Of a DNA stretch of 64,000 bases, positions 19,139 to 27,047 are shown in pieces; position 1 is the stretch's first letter; each line of letters opens with the position of its first letter. The translations under genes and the position numbers were made by a program. The stretch spans positions 930,001-994,000 of the forward strand of contig NZ_CP017706.1 of assembly GCF_002706375.1 (NCBI RefSeq), written 5' to 3'. Origin of the DNA: Lactobacillus amylovorus DSM 20531 (GTDB taxonomy: Bacteria > Bacillota > Bacilli > Lactobacillales > Lactobacillaceae). The notes under the pieces were generated by a model that saw nothing but the letters and a program-made list of their open reading frames with translations, ran no database searches and was not told the origin of the DNA.

Positions 19139-19489
19139 CTATTTTTCCATTACATTACGCAGCTTCTGCAATAACTGCTTCTTCAATCGTTTCAACGCAA
19201 TGCGTGGCACGCCACATTCTTCGACTAATTGCGTGATCGTCTTCTTCTCAAGCAAATGTTCAAACAGAATTACCTGTTCAAGCTGACTAAGCTTCTTAGC
19301 TTCATTCTTTAATGCAACAAGGTTATCCCAAGCTGCGGCTTCACCGAGATCATAGACGAGATACTGCGCTAGTTGTGAGTCGTTCTCAATTTTCCACTTA
19401 GTAAGGTCCTTGGACCAATTACGATATTCTATGTCAGTGGGCAAGCTGATAACCCCCATGTTACGACGCTTGTAGGCTGACATATTCAT
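19139..19489 (-). CDS. Small sigma-70 region 4-like helix-turn-helix protein
   Basis: The product is about 116 residues, soluble and helical. The C-terminal half (KLSQLEQVILFEHLLEKKTITQLVEECGVPRIALKRLKKQLL) has the spacing of a sigma-70 region 4 or LuxR-type helix-turn-helix. The N-terminal half (YRNWSKDLTKWK, YLVYDLGEAAAWDNL) resembles phage or competence-type small sigma-like proteins. There are several possible starts; GGGAG lies four bases before the ATG at 19489, while 19483 is also possible. It sits between the two S-layer genes inside the putative invertible segment, so its orientation would change with that segment. Its target is unknown. Confidence 0.6.
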   Translation of the reverse strand: MNMSAYKRRNMGVISLPTDIEYRNWSKDLTKWKIENDSQLAQYLVYDLGEAAAWDNLVALKNEAKKLSQLEQVILFEHLLEKKTITQLVEECGVPRIALKRLKKQLLQKLRNVMEK

Positions 19490-19670
19490 CACACTCCCTT
19501 ATGTCTAAATATATCTATATTTATTATATTTCTAATAATTATATACATATTTTATAAGATATATGTTATTAAACTAGAAGAAAAAAGTATAAAACATTGG
19601 CTTTTGTCATCTATAAGGTGTACCGTGATGATAGAAGGCATGGCAGAGTAAAATGATTTAACCTAAAAAA

Positions 19671-19755
19671 TACCGTAGCCAAATTAAGCTACGGTATTTT
19701 TAGTACTATTTATTAGAGCAAAAGGAAAACGAGGCATTTGCCTCGTTTTCCTTAT
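19671..19755 (-). terminator. Two consecutive hairpins after S-layer copy 2
   Basis: Hairpin TACCGTAGC/GCTACGGTA spans 19671-19696. A longer perfect palindrome, AAGGAAAACGAGGC paired with GCCTCGTTTTCCTT, spans 19722-19753. The gene on the minus strand ends just above them. Tandem terminators suit a very strongly transcribed gene. Confidence 0.88.
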
Positions 19756-19772
19756 ATACTACTTAGACTTAA

Positions 19773-21095
19773 TTAAAAGTTTGAAGCCTTTACGTAAGTC
19801 TTGTCAGTGTTGTTACCGATCTTGTAGTATTGCTTACCGTTCTTGAAGGTGTATGAACCACCGTAAGTAGTTACTTCAGTACCCTTCTTAAGAACAACCT
19901 TGTTAGCACGCTTCTTTGAAGTCTTGTAAACGTATGCGTTGTGCTTCAAAGTACGCTTAGTACCATCGATGTTGTCTGCGTTGATGTACTTGCCAGTTGC
20001 CTTGCCGTTTTCGATTACTTCGTAGTATGAAATACCGTTAGCAAGCTTAGTAGTGTTCATAGCAACAGTTACAGTGTTGTAACGAGTTACCTTGTCAGTA
20101 CCAACACGCTTAGCGTCCTTGTCGTAGAAGTATGCGTTGTGCATAACAGTCTTGCTTTGACTTGGAACAACAGGTTCTGCAACGTTAGGAACAGTTACAG
20201 TTACTGGTAAAGTAGCTGACTTACCGTTAATTTTTGAAGTTGCCTTAACATTAACAGTGAAAGTATGTGGAGCCTTGAAGTAACCTACTGGGCTTACTTC
20301 AATCTTTTGAGCCTTTAAAGCATCCTTGACAGCAGTTTCAGTGTTAAATGTAACATTATCCTCAGTCAACTTCTTATCAGCATATTGTGCTGCAAAGTAC
20401 TTAGAATTAATTGCAGCTACAACAGATGCAGTGTTAAGTTGACCTTGGTTGTCAGCGTCAATAGAAACAGCACCAGTTGTTACAATAGCACCAGTTGTTA
20501 CATCGTAGAAGTTTACATTGCTGTTGTAAGTAGTGTCAATTGCGTAAACATTCTTAATTTGTACACTTGAAAGCTTAGCAACACCATCTTGGTCTAACGT
20601 AACCTTTACAGTTGAAGCAGGTTGGTCACCTTTATCTTTAGTAAAGGTTACATTTGGGTTAGCTGAACCAATAGTAATATCCTTACCTGCATTTTCTGAA
20701 CCAAAGTTAAATGAAACACCAGGAACAGTTACTGTGTAAGGCTTGCCAGCTTCTAATGCAGCTGGCTTAACAGTCGTATTATTACTATCGGTAATAGTAG
20801 CATTTTCTGAATCCGTTGGTAAGTTAGCAGTGTATGACTTACCATTGTAACTTGCTGAAATACTACCAGTAAGGCTACCTGAGATAGCTGGCATAGTATC
20901 GCTCTTAGCAACTGCAGCAACAGCAGATATGCTTGGAGTTACGTCAACATCGTACTTAGCATTAGTATTAGTATTGATAGCTGAACCAGCGTTAATAGTA
21001 GTAGCAGCGTTAACTGGCATAGCAGTTGCAACAACAGGTGCAACAGCTAATAAAGCAGCAGCAGCAAAGCTAACAATTCTTGAATTTTTCTTCAT
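19773..21095 (-). CDS. slp: S-layer protein (SlpA/SlpH type), expressed copy
   Basis: This is the main surface array protein: a precursor of 440 residues starting at the ATG at 21095 after GGAGG. A longer in-frame extension reads into the leader and is not real. The signal peptide ends near PVNAA (residue 30). The N-terminal self-assembly domain (about 31-315, beginning [20 protein letters not shown]) and the C-terminal wall-binding SLAP domain (about 316-440, two repeats beginning [13 protein letters not shown] and [13 protein letters not shown]) closely resemble L. helveticus SlpH as I recall it. Extreme codon bias, a near-consensus promoter, a long leader and tandem terminators all point to very high expression. 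Confidence 0.96.
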   Translation of the reverse strand: MKKNSRIVSFAAAALLAVAPVVATAMPVNAATTINAGSAINTNTNAKYDVDVTPSISAVAAVAKSDTMPAISGSLTGSISASYNGKSYTANLPTDSENATITDSNNTTVKPAALEAGKPYTVTVPGVSFNFGSENAGKDITIGSANPNVTFTKDKGDQPASTVKVTLDQDGVAKLSSVQIKNVYAIDTTYNSNVNFYDVTTGAIVTTGAVSIDADNQGQLNTASVVAAINSKYFAAQYADKKLTEDNVTFNTETAVKDALKAQKIEVSPVGYFKAPHTFTVNVKATSKINGKSATLPVTVTVPNVAEPVVPSQSKTVMHNAYFYDKDAKRVGTDKVTRYNTVTVAMNTTKLANGISYYEVIENGKATGKYINADNIDGTKRTLKHNAYVYKTSKKRANKVVLKKGTEVTTYGGSYTFKNGKQYYKIGNNTDKTYVKASNF

Positions 21096-21269
21096 GTGGT
21101 CTTTCCTCCTTGAAATATAAAAAATGTAATAGGCCATAGGTCAGCATGAGAAAGGAGCCTATAATGTACAAAACTCTTCAAAACAAGATCCATGAGTCTA
21201 TAACTCTCACGAGGTAGTAGTCATTGCTGAAGAATCAGCATGCGTACAGGCGTCATGCCTGAAGTACGT
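21040..21269 (-). repeat. Right inverted repeat of the putative invertible S-layer segment
   Basis: Inverted partner of 16654-16880, with its outer edge at 21269. The promoter at 21292-21320 is immediately outside it. Confidence 0.75.
21096..21269 (-). promoter_or_regulatory. Long S-layer 5' leader, copy 2
   Basis: On the minus strand it begins ACGTACTTCAGGC and contains the hairpin CAGGCATGACGCCTG. It then matches leader copy 1 through CTACCTCGTGAGAGTTATA, TTTTGTACATTATAGGCTCC and CTATGGCCTATTACAT to the ribosome binding site AAGGAGG. The hairpin stem bases are kept in both copies while the five loop bases differ, which suggests the structure matters. Confidence 0.85.
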
Positions 21270-21291
21270 CCTATTACTTACCACGGTTCCT

Positions 21292-21320
21292 ATTTTACTA
21301 ACCTGAGCAAAAAATAGCAA
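21292..21320 (-). promoter_or_regulatory. Strong promoter of the expressed S-layer gene
   Basis: On the minus strand TTGCTA (21315-21320) and TAAAAT (21292-21297) are separated by exactly 17 bases. They lie about 22 bases before the conserved leader begins. Nothing equivalent precedes the other S-layer copy, so this promoter lies outside the inverted repeats and would serve whichever gene faces it. Confidence 0.82.
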
Positions 21321-21428
21321 GTTAAATAAACTGAAATCTTTCTTTTGTAATATTTTTCACCTTTTCCGTCACATCAACGTTTAACCGACCTCTTTTTTAA
21401 TAAATAGCCAAATCCTAGCTATAACAAG

Positions 21429-21456
21429 AAAAAGGCGGACTCCAGTCCGCTTTTTT
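21429..21456 (-). terminator. Bidirectional-type terminator below the DUF2922/DUF1659 pair
   Basis: GCGGACTCCAGTCCGC (21434-21449) is flanked by A and T runs on both sides. It probably ends the minus-strand small-protein operon. The stretch 21457-21623 shows nothing else recognisable. Confidence 0.75.
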
Positions 21457-21623
21457 CTTTAAGAATCTTTACCTTTTTTTACAAAAGTATAACAAACTTC
21501 AGCAAAAAAGTAATATTTGTATTAATGTTTCTACAAAGATTTCGTATTTAAACTAGTGTGATACTTCACTTTTTAACAAGTTTGTTTTTCAGTAAATCTA
21601 TGACCTCAAATAACAACTCAAGA

Positions 21624-21893
21624 TTAGTCTTGCTCGTCTGCAGATTCTGCTTGATCAGCATCCCCATCGTTAAAGATGTCGCTAACAGTACGTTCAATAT
21701 ATGAAGCATATTGAGGAGTAACGTAATTCTTAACACCGTCTTTCTCAAATACGTTAGCTGACGCAATAGTAGTCATCGCACCGCGAACTTGTTCTGCAGT
21801 AAAATTATCCATTGCATCCCCCAACGTAACACTTGTCTTCTTGTTCTTACCATTCAAAAAAGTTAACTTCAAAGTCTTAGTAGTCTTAGCCAT
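21624..21893 (-). CDS. DUF2922 family small protein
   Basis: The 89-residue protein matches the DUF2922 pattern: KTLKLTFLNGKNKKTSVTLGDAMDNFTAEQVRGAM in the first 50 residues, then VSDIFND. Family members are small acidic Firmicutes proteins usually encoded next to a DUF1659 gene, as here (51 bases downstream of it). No biochemical role is established to my knowledge. The last 15 residues are an acidic tail (DADQAESADEQD). Confidence 0.8.
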   Translation of the reverse strand: MAKTTKTLKLTFLNGKNKKTSVTLGDAMDNFTAEQVRGAMTTIASANVFEKDGVKNYVTPQYASYIERTVSDIFNDGDADQAESADEQD

Positions 21894-21943
21894 TTAAATT
21901 TTCCTTGTTTTCCTTATTATGTTAACTAACTTATCTTGCCTAA

Positions 21944-22159
21944 TTATTCAGCTGCTTCGACAATACGTCTTCTCTGAATTAAGATCGCATCATCAAGTGA
22001 ATCGTCTTGAAGACTTGCAATTGCCTTACCCACATTTTGAAGGGCATCAGCTTGCGCATCCTTAGACACATTCTTGAAGCTACGGTTCTTAAGTCCGCTC
22101 TTGTATTCCTTGTTACCGAAAGTAAATTGGATTGATTGTTCAGTTAATTCAAAATTCAT
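21944..22159 (-). CDS. DUF1659 family small protein
   Basis: The 71-residue protein (FTFGNKEYKSGLKNRSFKNVS, ALQNVGKAIASLQDDSLDDAILIQRR) fits the DUF1659 pattern. The pairing with DUF2922 downstream is the usual genome context and supports both calls. A GGGGAGAAATTAA ribosome binding site precedes the ATG. The function is unknown. Confidence 0.78.
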   Translation of the reverse strand: MNFELTEQSIQFTFGNKEYKSGLKNRSFKNVSKDAQADALQNVGKAIASLQDDSLDDAILIQRRRIVEAAE

Positions 22160-22492
22160 GTTTAATTTCTCCCCATCTTAATATTTGTTAAATTTTGAGC
22201 TTTTTGTAATCAACCTGCCGGCCAGATGTCTTACACTATTACTAACAATTTGAAACCTAAAAATGGGCCAAATTTGTTGAAATAATTTTTCTAATCAAGG
22301 GAGAGGAAGTAAAGAATAATAATTCAATATAATAAAGGAATGAAGTGAAACTAAAATATAAATACTACCAAGTCTATTCAGAAAGATAAAACATAGAAGT
22401 AGACTTGTGGCCTACTAAAGATTTAATATTTTGTTCGCTTGTTGACACATCTCTCCTTTGCTAAACTTATGTTTGCATTGGAGGTGAGACAA
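22160..22492. other. Gap before tnpB, probable left flank of the TnpB element
   Basis: The 333 bases between the DUF1659 gene and tnpB contain AT-rich sequence. A possible imperfect stem, AAGTCTATTC...AGAAGTAGACTTGTGG, lies around 22369-22410 and could be part of the left end of an IS200/IS605-type element. No tnpA is present. I cannot fix the element boundary. Confidence 0.4.
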
Positions 22493-23644
22493 TTGATTAA
22501 GACTCAAGTAGTTGAATTAAGACCAAATAAAACGATGAGAAAGCAATTGGATAATCTTTGCGATTATCGTAGATATTGTTGGAATCTAGCTTTGGCTACC
22601 TGGCAGACAATGTATGATGCTCATACTTTAAATAAGACTGATAATCCCAGTCCTAATGAGCGACGAGTTCGAGATGAACTTGTTGCAAATAAAGCAGATT
22701 GGCAATTTTCTTTGTCTGCTAGATGTCTGCAACTAACTGTTAAGGATCTAGCAAATGCTTGGAAGGCCTTCTTTGATAAAGCTCAAACTGATTGGAGTAA
22801 GCCACAGTTTAAATCAAAGAAAAATATTAGACAAGGCTTTAAAACCGATCGAGCTAAGGTAATTAATGGCAAGCTTCGATTAGACAAACCGAAAAATATT
22901 TCGTCTTGGTATAATATTTCAACCTATGAGAAGCTTAAAATGACGCAGATAAAAATTGCTAGTATCTTCAGAGAAAGACACCATTATTATGCAGCCCTTT
23001 CTTACGAAGAAGACATTCCAGCTAAAACAAAGACTGGCACAAAAACAGCTATAGATGTTAATGTTGGTCATTTTAACTATACCGAAGGTCAAATCAGTGT
23101 TTTACCAACTAAATTGCAGAAAATATACAAACGAATCAAGCATTATCAAAAAGTGCTAGCAAGAAAAAGAAAGATCAATGGTAAATTAGCTACTCAAAGC
23201 AATAATTATGTACAAGTGAGAACCAAACTTCAACGTGATTATCGCAAGGCGGCAAATATTCAAAACGATCTTTTGCAAAAATTTACTACTTATTTGGTAA
23301 ATAACTACGATCAAATTGTTATTGAGGATCTACAAGTTAAGAAAATGATGATGTCGCATGTTGCTTCAAAAGGAATGCAAAGATCGTTATTTGGTAAATT
23401 TAGGCAGGTTCTAACATATAAATGTGAGTGGTATAAAAAAGGGTTAATTTTAGCTGATAAAACATATCCTTCAACACAAAGATGTGCTAAATGTGGTTAT
23501 GTTAAAACAGGTGACGAAAAGATCACTTTATCTGGTAATAAAAAATATGGTACCAAGCACAACGAATATGTATGCTATAAATGTGGTTATCAAAATGATC
23601 GCGATGATAATGCAGTATTAAATCTTTTAGTTTTAGCAAAATAA
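22493..23644 (+). CDS. tnpB: TnpB RNA-guided nuclease of an IS200/IS605-type element
   Basis: The 383-residue product starts at TTG 22493, five bases after GGAGGTGA; a longer frame upstream has no such site. The N-terminal part is the OrfB_IS605-type wedge/REC region. The C-terminal RuvC-like nuclease shows all three acidic residues: AIDVNVG near 187, VIEDLQVKK near 276 and DRDDNAVLNLL near 369. A four-cysteine zinc ribbon (CAKCGYV near 330, CYKCGY near 361) lies between. TnpB proteins cut DNA using an omega RNA made from the element's 3' end, promoting element retention. There is no tnpA transposase beside it, so mobility would need one in trans. Confidence 0.92.
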   Translation: MIKTQVVELRPNKTMRKQLDNLCDYRRYCWNLALATWQTMYDAHTLNKTDNPSPNERRVRDELVANKADWQFSLSARCLQLTVKDLANAWKAFFDKAQTDWSKPQFKSKKNIRQGFKTDRAKVINGKLRLDKPKNISSWYNISTYEKLKMTQIKIASIFRERHHYYAALSYEEDIPAKTKTGTKTAIDVNVGHFNYTEGQISVLPTKLQKIYKRIKHYQKVLARKRKINGKLATQSNNYVQVRTKLQRDYRKAANIQNDLLQKFTTYLVNNYDQIVIEDLQVKKMMMSHVASKGMQRSLFGKFRQVLTYKCEWYKKGLILADKTYPSTQRCAKCGYVKTGDEKITLSGNKKYGTKHNEYVCYKCGYQNDRDDNAVLNLLVLAK

Positions 23645-23760
23645 GAATTATTTGGGGATGGCTAAGCCCTTAAGCTGCAAGAACTAGTCAATGCGGCTAC
23701 TCCTTAATTGGAATGTTGGAATACTAGTGTAGACGGCAGTAAATAAAACGTGGAAAGGAA
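23500..23760 (+). ncRNA. Candidate omega RNA (reRNA) region of tnpB
   Basis: In this family the guide RNA overlaps the 3' end of tnpB and runs to the right end of the element. Here the noncoding stretch after the stop (GGCTAAGCCCTTAAGCTGC, then AATGCGGCTACTCC) is able to fold and is more GC-rich than its surroundings. The position is inferred from gene context; exact ends and the guide start are not determined. Confidence 0.45.
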
Positions 23761-23841
23761 AATATATTTCTTTCTGGTATGTAAGAAATATAATTATCTC
23801 TTACATATTTCTGTGTTTTATATAGCAGAGTTACTTTTACA

Positions 23842-24255
23842 ATGAAGAAATTAATCTTTTGGGGTGTTATTTTTGCGCTATTCGTCTTAGGTGGAGGCGG
23901 CGCCGGTGCTTACATTCACCACACCAACGCTGTGCAACACGAGAACACTACCAACACATCCGGCTCCAGCAAGGGTCAGAATCCTAAGTCCGGCCCTGCC
24001 GATAATAATGGTAAGAACAATAATAAGGAAGATAATTCTTCTAGCGATTCTAATGCAAGCAAGTCATCTGATAGCAGCAATTTTTCCAGCTCCAGCAGCG
24101 ACAAGAAGCAAGACAAGGATAAGAACAGTTCTGCGCAATCATCTTCAAGCGATGACGACAAGCAACAATCTAGCACCACGCAATCTTCTACTCAGTCATC
24201 AACCCAATCTTCAGCCGCTCAATCTAACACCCAAAGTGGCAAGACTGGAAAATAA
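23842..24255 (+). CDS. Membrane-anchored or secreted Ser/Asn/Gln-rich low-complexity protein
   Basis: The 137-residue product has one N-terminal hydrophobic segment (residues 2-24, IFWGVIFALFVLGGGGAG). About 110 residues of low-complexity Ser, Asn, Gln, Lys and Asp follow, including repeated TQSS units near the end. There is no wall-sorting signal. A disordered, surface-exposed stalk is likely. No good ribosome binding site precedes the ATG, so the start is less certain. A terminator follows directly. It lies between TnpB and the AbiL-like defence genes; a role in either is not shown. Confidence 0.6.
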   Translation: MKKLIFWGVIFALFVLGGGGAGAYIHHTNAVQHENTTNTSGSSKGQNPKSGPADNNGKNNNKEDNSSSDSNASKSSDSSNFSSSSSDKKQDKDKNSSAQSSSSDDDKQQSSTTQSSTQSSTQSSAAQSNTQSGKTGK

Positions 24256-24256
24256 G

Positions 24257-24296
24257 CACCATTCTTCATCTTCGGATGAGAAATGGTGTTTTTTAT
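24257..24296 (+). terminator. Terminator after the Ser-rich protein gene
   Basis: CACCATTCTTCATC pairs with GATGAGAAATGGTG (24257-24288) around a TTCG loop, followed by TTTTTTA. Confidence 0.92.
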
Positions 24297-24379
24297 TACA
24301 TTTTAGTACAGAATCACATTTTTATGTGATCTTAGTACAAATGATGCTAAAATTTAAGTAACTACATGAGGTGAAGACA

Positions 24380-25657
24380 ATGCTAATAGAATTCAGACTA
24401 AAGAACTATGCTTCCTTTAAGAACGAAGCAATTTTATCCGCTCAAACCGGCGAAAGATTATATAAGTACAAGGACACCAACACATTCCAAGGCAAGGATG
24501 TTTCTCTGCTCAAGAATCTCCTGATCTTCGGGCCTAACGGTGCCGGAAAATCTAGATTGCTCCGCGGACTAGATGTAATGAAGCATCTTGTTCTCAATGG
24601 TGGCGCTAAGGCTGTGACCGATCCCCTAATATACACCCCATTTATTTTTAACGAGAGGAATCAACATGAAGACACAACCTTTGGTATTGTCATTCAATTC
24701 AACAAGCAGATCTATGACTATTCTTTCAGCTATAATAATGAACAGATTTCCACTGAAAAGCTTGTACTCATCAACGGCGACAAGGAAGAAACATACTTTG
24801 AAAGAACTGGGCAAGATTTTTCAATTATTCCTGATAATCTGAAAGATCTCATCCCTCGCCTAAGGAAGAATGCCCTCTTCTTGTTCTTAGCCCAGCAAAA
24901 CAACGATAGCCCTGCAAGTGATATTTACAAGTGGTTCGCCGAAGATTTATCTATCATCCTGTCTGGCAACCACGTAATCATCGACAAGGAATTCGCAGAG
25001 CTATTGAAAAATAAGCAAATAAAAGATGAACTACTCTCCTTCTTGCAAGCTGCTGACTTTAACATTTCTGACATCACAGTAAGAAACATTCCATATTCAA
25101 CTGGTAGTGATCCTTTAGACACCAGTCCTAGAACCGTCCCTATGCTTTTCACCAGTCACAAGGTCTACAACGATGACGGTGACTTGCTAGGGCAAGCCGA
25201 ACTTCCATTAACTGAAGAATCCGACGGAACCAAACGCATTTTGTACATTGCCTTGGTAATTCTGGATGCTCAAATGCATGGTAATCACAGAACTATCTTG
25301 TTTGACGAATTTGATTCTTCATTGCATCCCGAACTCGCCAGAACATTAATCCAAATCTTCAACTCAAAAGAGAATTTGAATCAGTTCATTTTGACTACTC
25401 AAGATGTGCAACTACTAGATAATCCAATCCGAATCGACCAAATCTATCTCGTCGACAAGAACTTCCAAGGCGTCAGTGATTTGAAATCAGTCTTTGACTT
25501 TAGCAATCCCCGAACCAGTGGCAGACTCGATGTCAACTTGGCCAAGAAGTACATCGAGGGCAAATTCGGCAGTATGCCTGTAGTTGATACAGAAGGATTG
25601 ATGGATATTTTGCAAGAGATTCATAAAGGAACCGACAATGAGAAAACGAAAGAGTAA
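24380..25657 (+). CDS. AAA family ATPase of an AbiL/RloA-like defence module
   Basis: The 425-residue product is an SMC/RecF-like (AAA_15/AAA_21-type) ATPase. I start it at ATG 24380 after GAGGTGA. The N-terminal strand MLIEFRLKNYASFKNE is typical. Walker A (FGPNGAGKS) is near residues 49-57, and an ABC-like signature region (EESDGTKRILYIAL) near 284-297. Walker B with the catalytic acid (ILFDEFDSSLHPEL) is near 305, and the switch region FILTTQDVQLLD near 338. It overlaps the RloB-type gene by 20 bases. This pair matches the AbiLi/AbiLii abortive-infection arrangement known from lactococci, where the ATPase is thought to sense phage and control the partner. The partner specificity is inferred. 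Confidence 0.87.
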   Translation: MLIEFRLKNYASFKNEAILSAQTGERLYKYKDTNTFQGKDVSLLKNLLIFGPNGAGKSRLLRGLDVMKHLVLNGGAKAVTDPLIYTPFIFNERNQHEDTTFGIVIQFNKQIYDYSFSYNNEQISTEKLVLINGDKEETYFERTGQDFSIIPDNLKDLIPRLRKNALFLFLAQQNNDSPASDIYKWFAEDLSIILSGNHVIIDKEFAELLKNKQIKDELLSFLQAADFNISDITVRNIPYSTGSDPLDTSPRTVPMLFTSHKVYNDDGDLLGQAELPLTEESDGTKRILYIALVILDAQMHGNHRTILFDEFDSSLHPELARTLIQIFNSKENLNQFILTTQDVQLLDNPIRIDQIYLVDKNFQGVSDLKSVFDFSNPRTSGRLDVNLAKKYIEGKFGSMPVVDTEGLMDILQEIHKGTDNEKTKE

Positions 25658-26252
25658 AAAGTTAGACCTACGTCCAACAATTAGAATTTACTGCGAAGGC
25701 AAAACTGAAGAGAATTACTTCAACATGCTCAAGCAGAAATATCATCAAAGCAATGTATCCGTAAATTCACGCTACTCTATCAAAGTAAAATCAATGGCTC
25801 GTTCAGGAATGGCTTTGTTGCACGATGTGCTAGAAGACCCTAAATTAAATAAGCAAGACAAGATATTTTTAGTTTTTGACCACGATGAACACACTCCACA
25901 AGAATTATCGGAATGCTTTGATCAAGCCAAAAAATCTAGATATGATATTACGATTCTATTCTCAAACATTTGCTTCGAAGTTTGGATCTTAATGCACTTT
26001 GAACCAGTAACTGCTGCTTACACTAGAAAACAACTTTTTGCTAAATTATCAGGCGAGAAATATTTCAATGAAGAATACTCTAGAAACAAAGGACAAAAGA
26101 TAAACATCCTTCGTGATAGAATATCAACCGCAGTTAAGAATGCTAATCGAATTTCTTCACCTAGTGATGAATCTACTAAGATCATCAAGAAAGATCCTTA
26201 CACCAACGTAAATTTATATCTAAAAGATATTTTCCAAACGGAACAATATTAA
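25638..26252 (+). CDS. RloB/AbiLii-type Toprim-like nuclease partner
   Basis: The 204-residue product has the RloB family layout: RIYCEGKTEENYF at residues 14-26 (Toprim-like acidic site), KIFLVFDHDEHTP near 73 with the D-x-D pair, and NICFEVWILMHFEP near 111, the hallmark of the family. RloB proteins are thought to be nucleases that act on RNA or DNA when released by their ATPase partner. This gene has an ATG inside the end of the ATPase gene, in a different frame, so translation is coupled. The pair stands alone, without restriction-modification genes. Confidence 0.87.
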   Translation: MRKRKSKKLDLRPTIRIYCEGKTEENYFNMLKQKYHQSNVSVNSRYSIKVKSMARSGMALLHDVLEDPKLNKQDKIFLVFDHDEHTPQELSECFDQAKKSRYDITILFSNICFEVWILMHFEPVTAAYTRKQLFAKLSGEKYFNEEYSRNKGQKINILRDRISTAVKNANRISSPSDESTKIIKKDPYTNVNLYLKDIFQTEQY

Positions 26253-26296
26253 TTCTCACATCATTGCCCCAATTTTCATCCCATACATACGGTAGT

Positions 26297-26325
26297 TTGC
26301 TTTAAAGTTCAATATCTATTAGAAT
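26297..26325 (+). promoter_or_regulatory. Promoter for a short transcript after the defence genes
   Basis: TTGCTT at 26297-26302 and TAGAAT at 26320-26325 are separated by exactly 17 bases. The predicted start is near 26332. The next features are a hairpin and T run, not a gene start. Confidence 0.55.
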
Positions 26326-26331
26326 TATAGA

Positions 26332-26381
26332 AAGATCAATCCCCTTGCTCTAATGGATACGTCCTATCGCAAGGTTTTTTT
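26332..26381 (+). ncRNA. Candidate small RNA of about 50 bases
   Basis: A transcript from the promoter above would end at the hairpin CCTTGC (26343-26348) / GCAAGG (26369-26374), with inner pairing GGA/TCC, followed by seven T. It could be a standalone small RNA or a promoter-terminator remnant. The hairpin may also terminate the defence operon. Confidence 0.4.
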
Positions 26382-26536
26382 ATTGCTTTAGAAAGTTCCT
26401 ACTTTATATAATCCAATATTTCCCCACATCATCCTAACAAGTGTAGTAAAATAGATTAGTTGCTTTTATTTGCAAAAGTAGATAGAATTATTATTGACTT
26501 TGTACTACTTATTTTCTAAATAAAGGGGTAACAACT

Positions 26537-26974
26537 TTGACTGAAGAAGAAAAAAACGCACAAGCTCAAGCAAATAAAGAAAATGAAGAAGAAAACGACG
26601 AACTTAAAGTCGTAATGCCAAAAGCTAACAAGACTACCATGCCAGCTGAAGAATTCAAGGAACAACCTGACTACTTGAAGGTTTTCGCTAACTTTTACAT
26701 CGCTGAATTCGATGAAGACGATCTTGAAGTAATCAACCTTTACGATACTAACCACAACATGGTTGATATCAACGGCTACCTTTTGAACAACATTCACTTC
26801 CCACGCAAGAAGTTGGTTGACCACGTATTGCAATACCACGACTACAACTTCAAGAACTTGCTTAAGGTGATGGCTGAAAAGACTGGTGTTAAGCCAGAAG
26901 AAATGCTCACTTACGAAGCATGGGAAAAATGGGATGAAGATCAACGTAGACAAATTCCTTCATCACTTTCATAA
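26537..26974 (+). CDS. Small acidic protein of unknown function
   Basis: The 145-residue product starts at TTG 26537 with AAAGGGG about nine bases upstream. The first 40 residues are a charged, probably disordered segment (EEEKNAQAQANKENEEENDE). The rest is a compact acidic domain (VFANFYIAEFDEDDLEVINLYD, LLNNIHFPRKKLVDHVL, TGVKPEEMLTYEAWEKWDE). Codon use is that of a well-expressed gene, unlike the defence genes before it. I do not recognise the family. It ends at a strong terminator. Confidence 0.72.
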   Translation: MTEEEKNAQAQANKENEEENDELKVVMPKANKTTMPAEEFKEQPDYLKVFANFYIAEFDEDDLEVINLYDTNHNMVDINGYLLNNIHFPRKKLVDHVLQYHDYNFKNLLKVMAEKTGVKPEEMLTYEAWEKWDEDQRRQIPSSLS

Positions 26975-26982
26975 TTTGCTAT

Positions 26983-27013
26983 TGAAAAAGCTCCCGATTG
27001 GGAGCTTTTTTTT
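26983..27013 (+). terminator. Terminator after the small acidic protein gene
   Basis: AGCTCCCGATTGGGAGCT at 26989-27006 followed by a long T run. Confidence 0.93.
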
Positions 27014-27047
27014 GTTACTTTTCAGTCTCACGCATTAACTCTTCAAA

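Noticed and set aside
20929..21120. Plus-strand frame opposite the S-layer gene start
   Set aside because: It is the reverse of a strongly codon-biased gene, which leaves long open frames by composition alone.
21096..21137. Fourteen-codon N-terminal extension of the expressed S-layer protein
   Set aside because: It would start inside the conserved leader and place the ribosome binding site GGAGG within the coding region; the ATG at 21095 begins the signal peptide.
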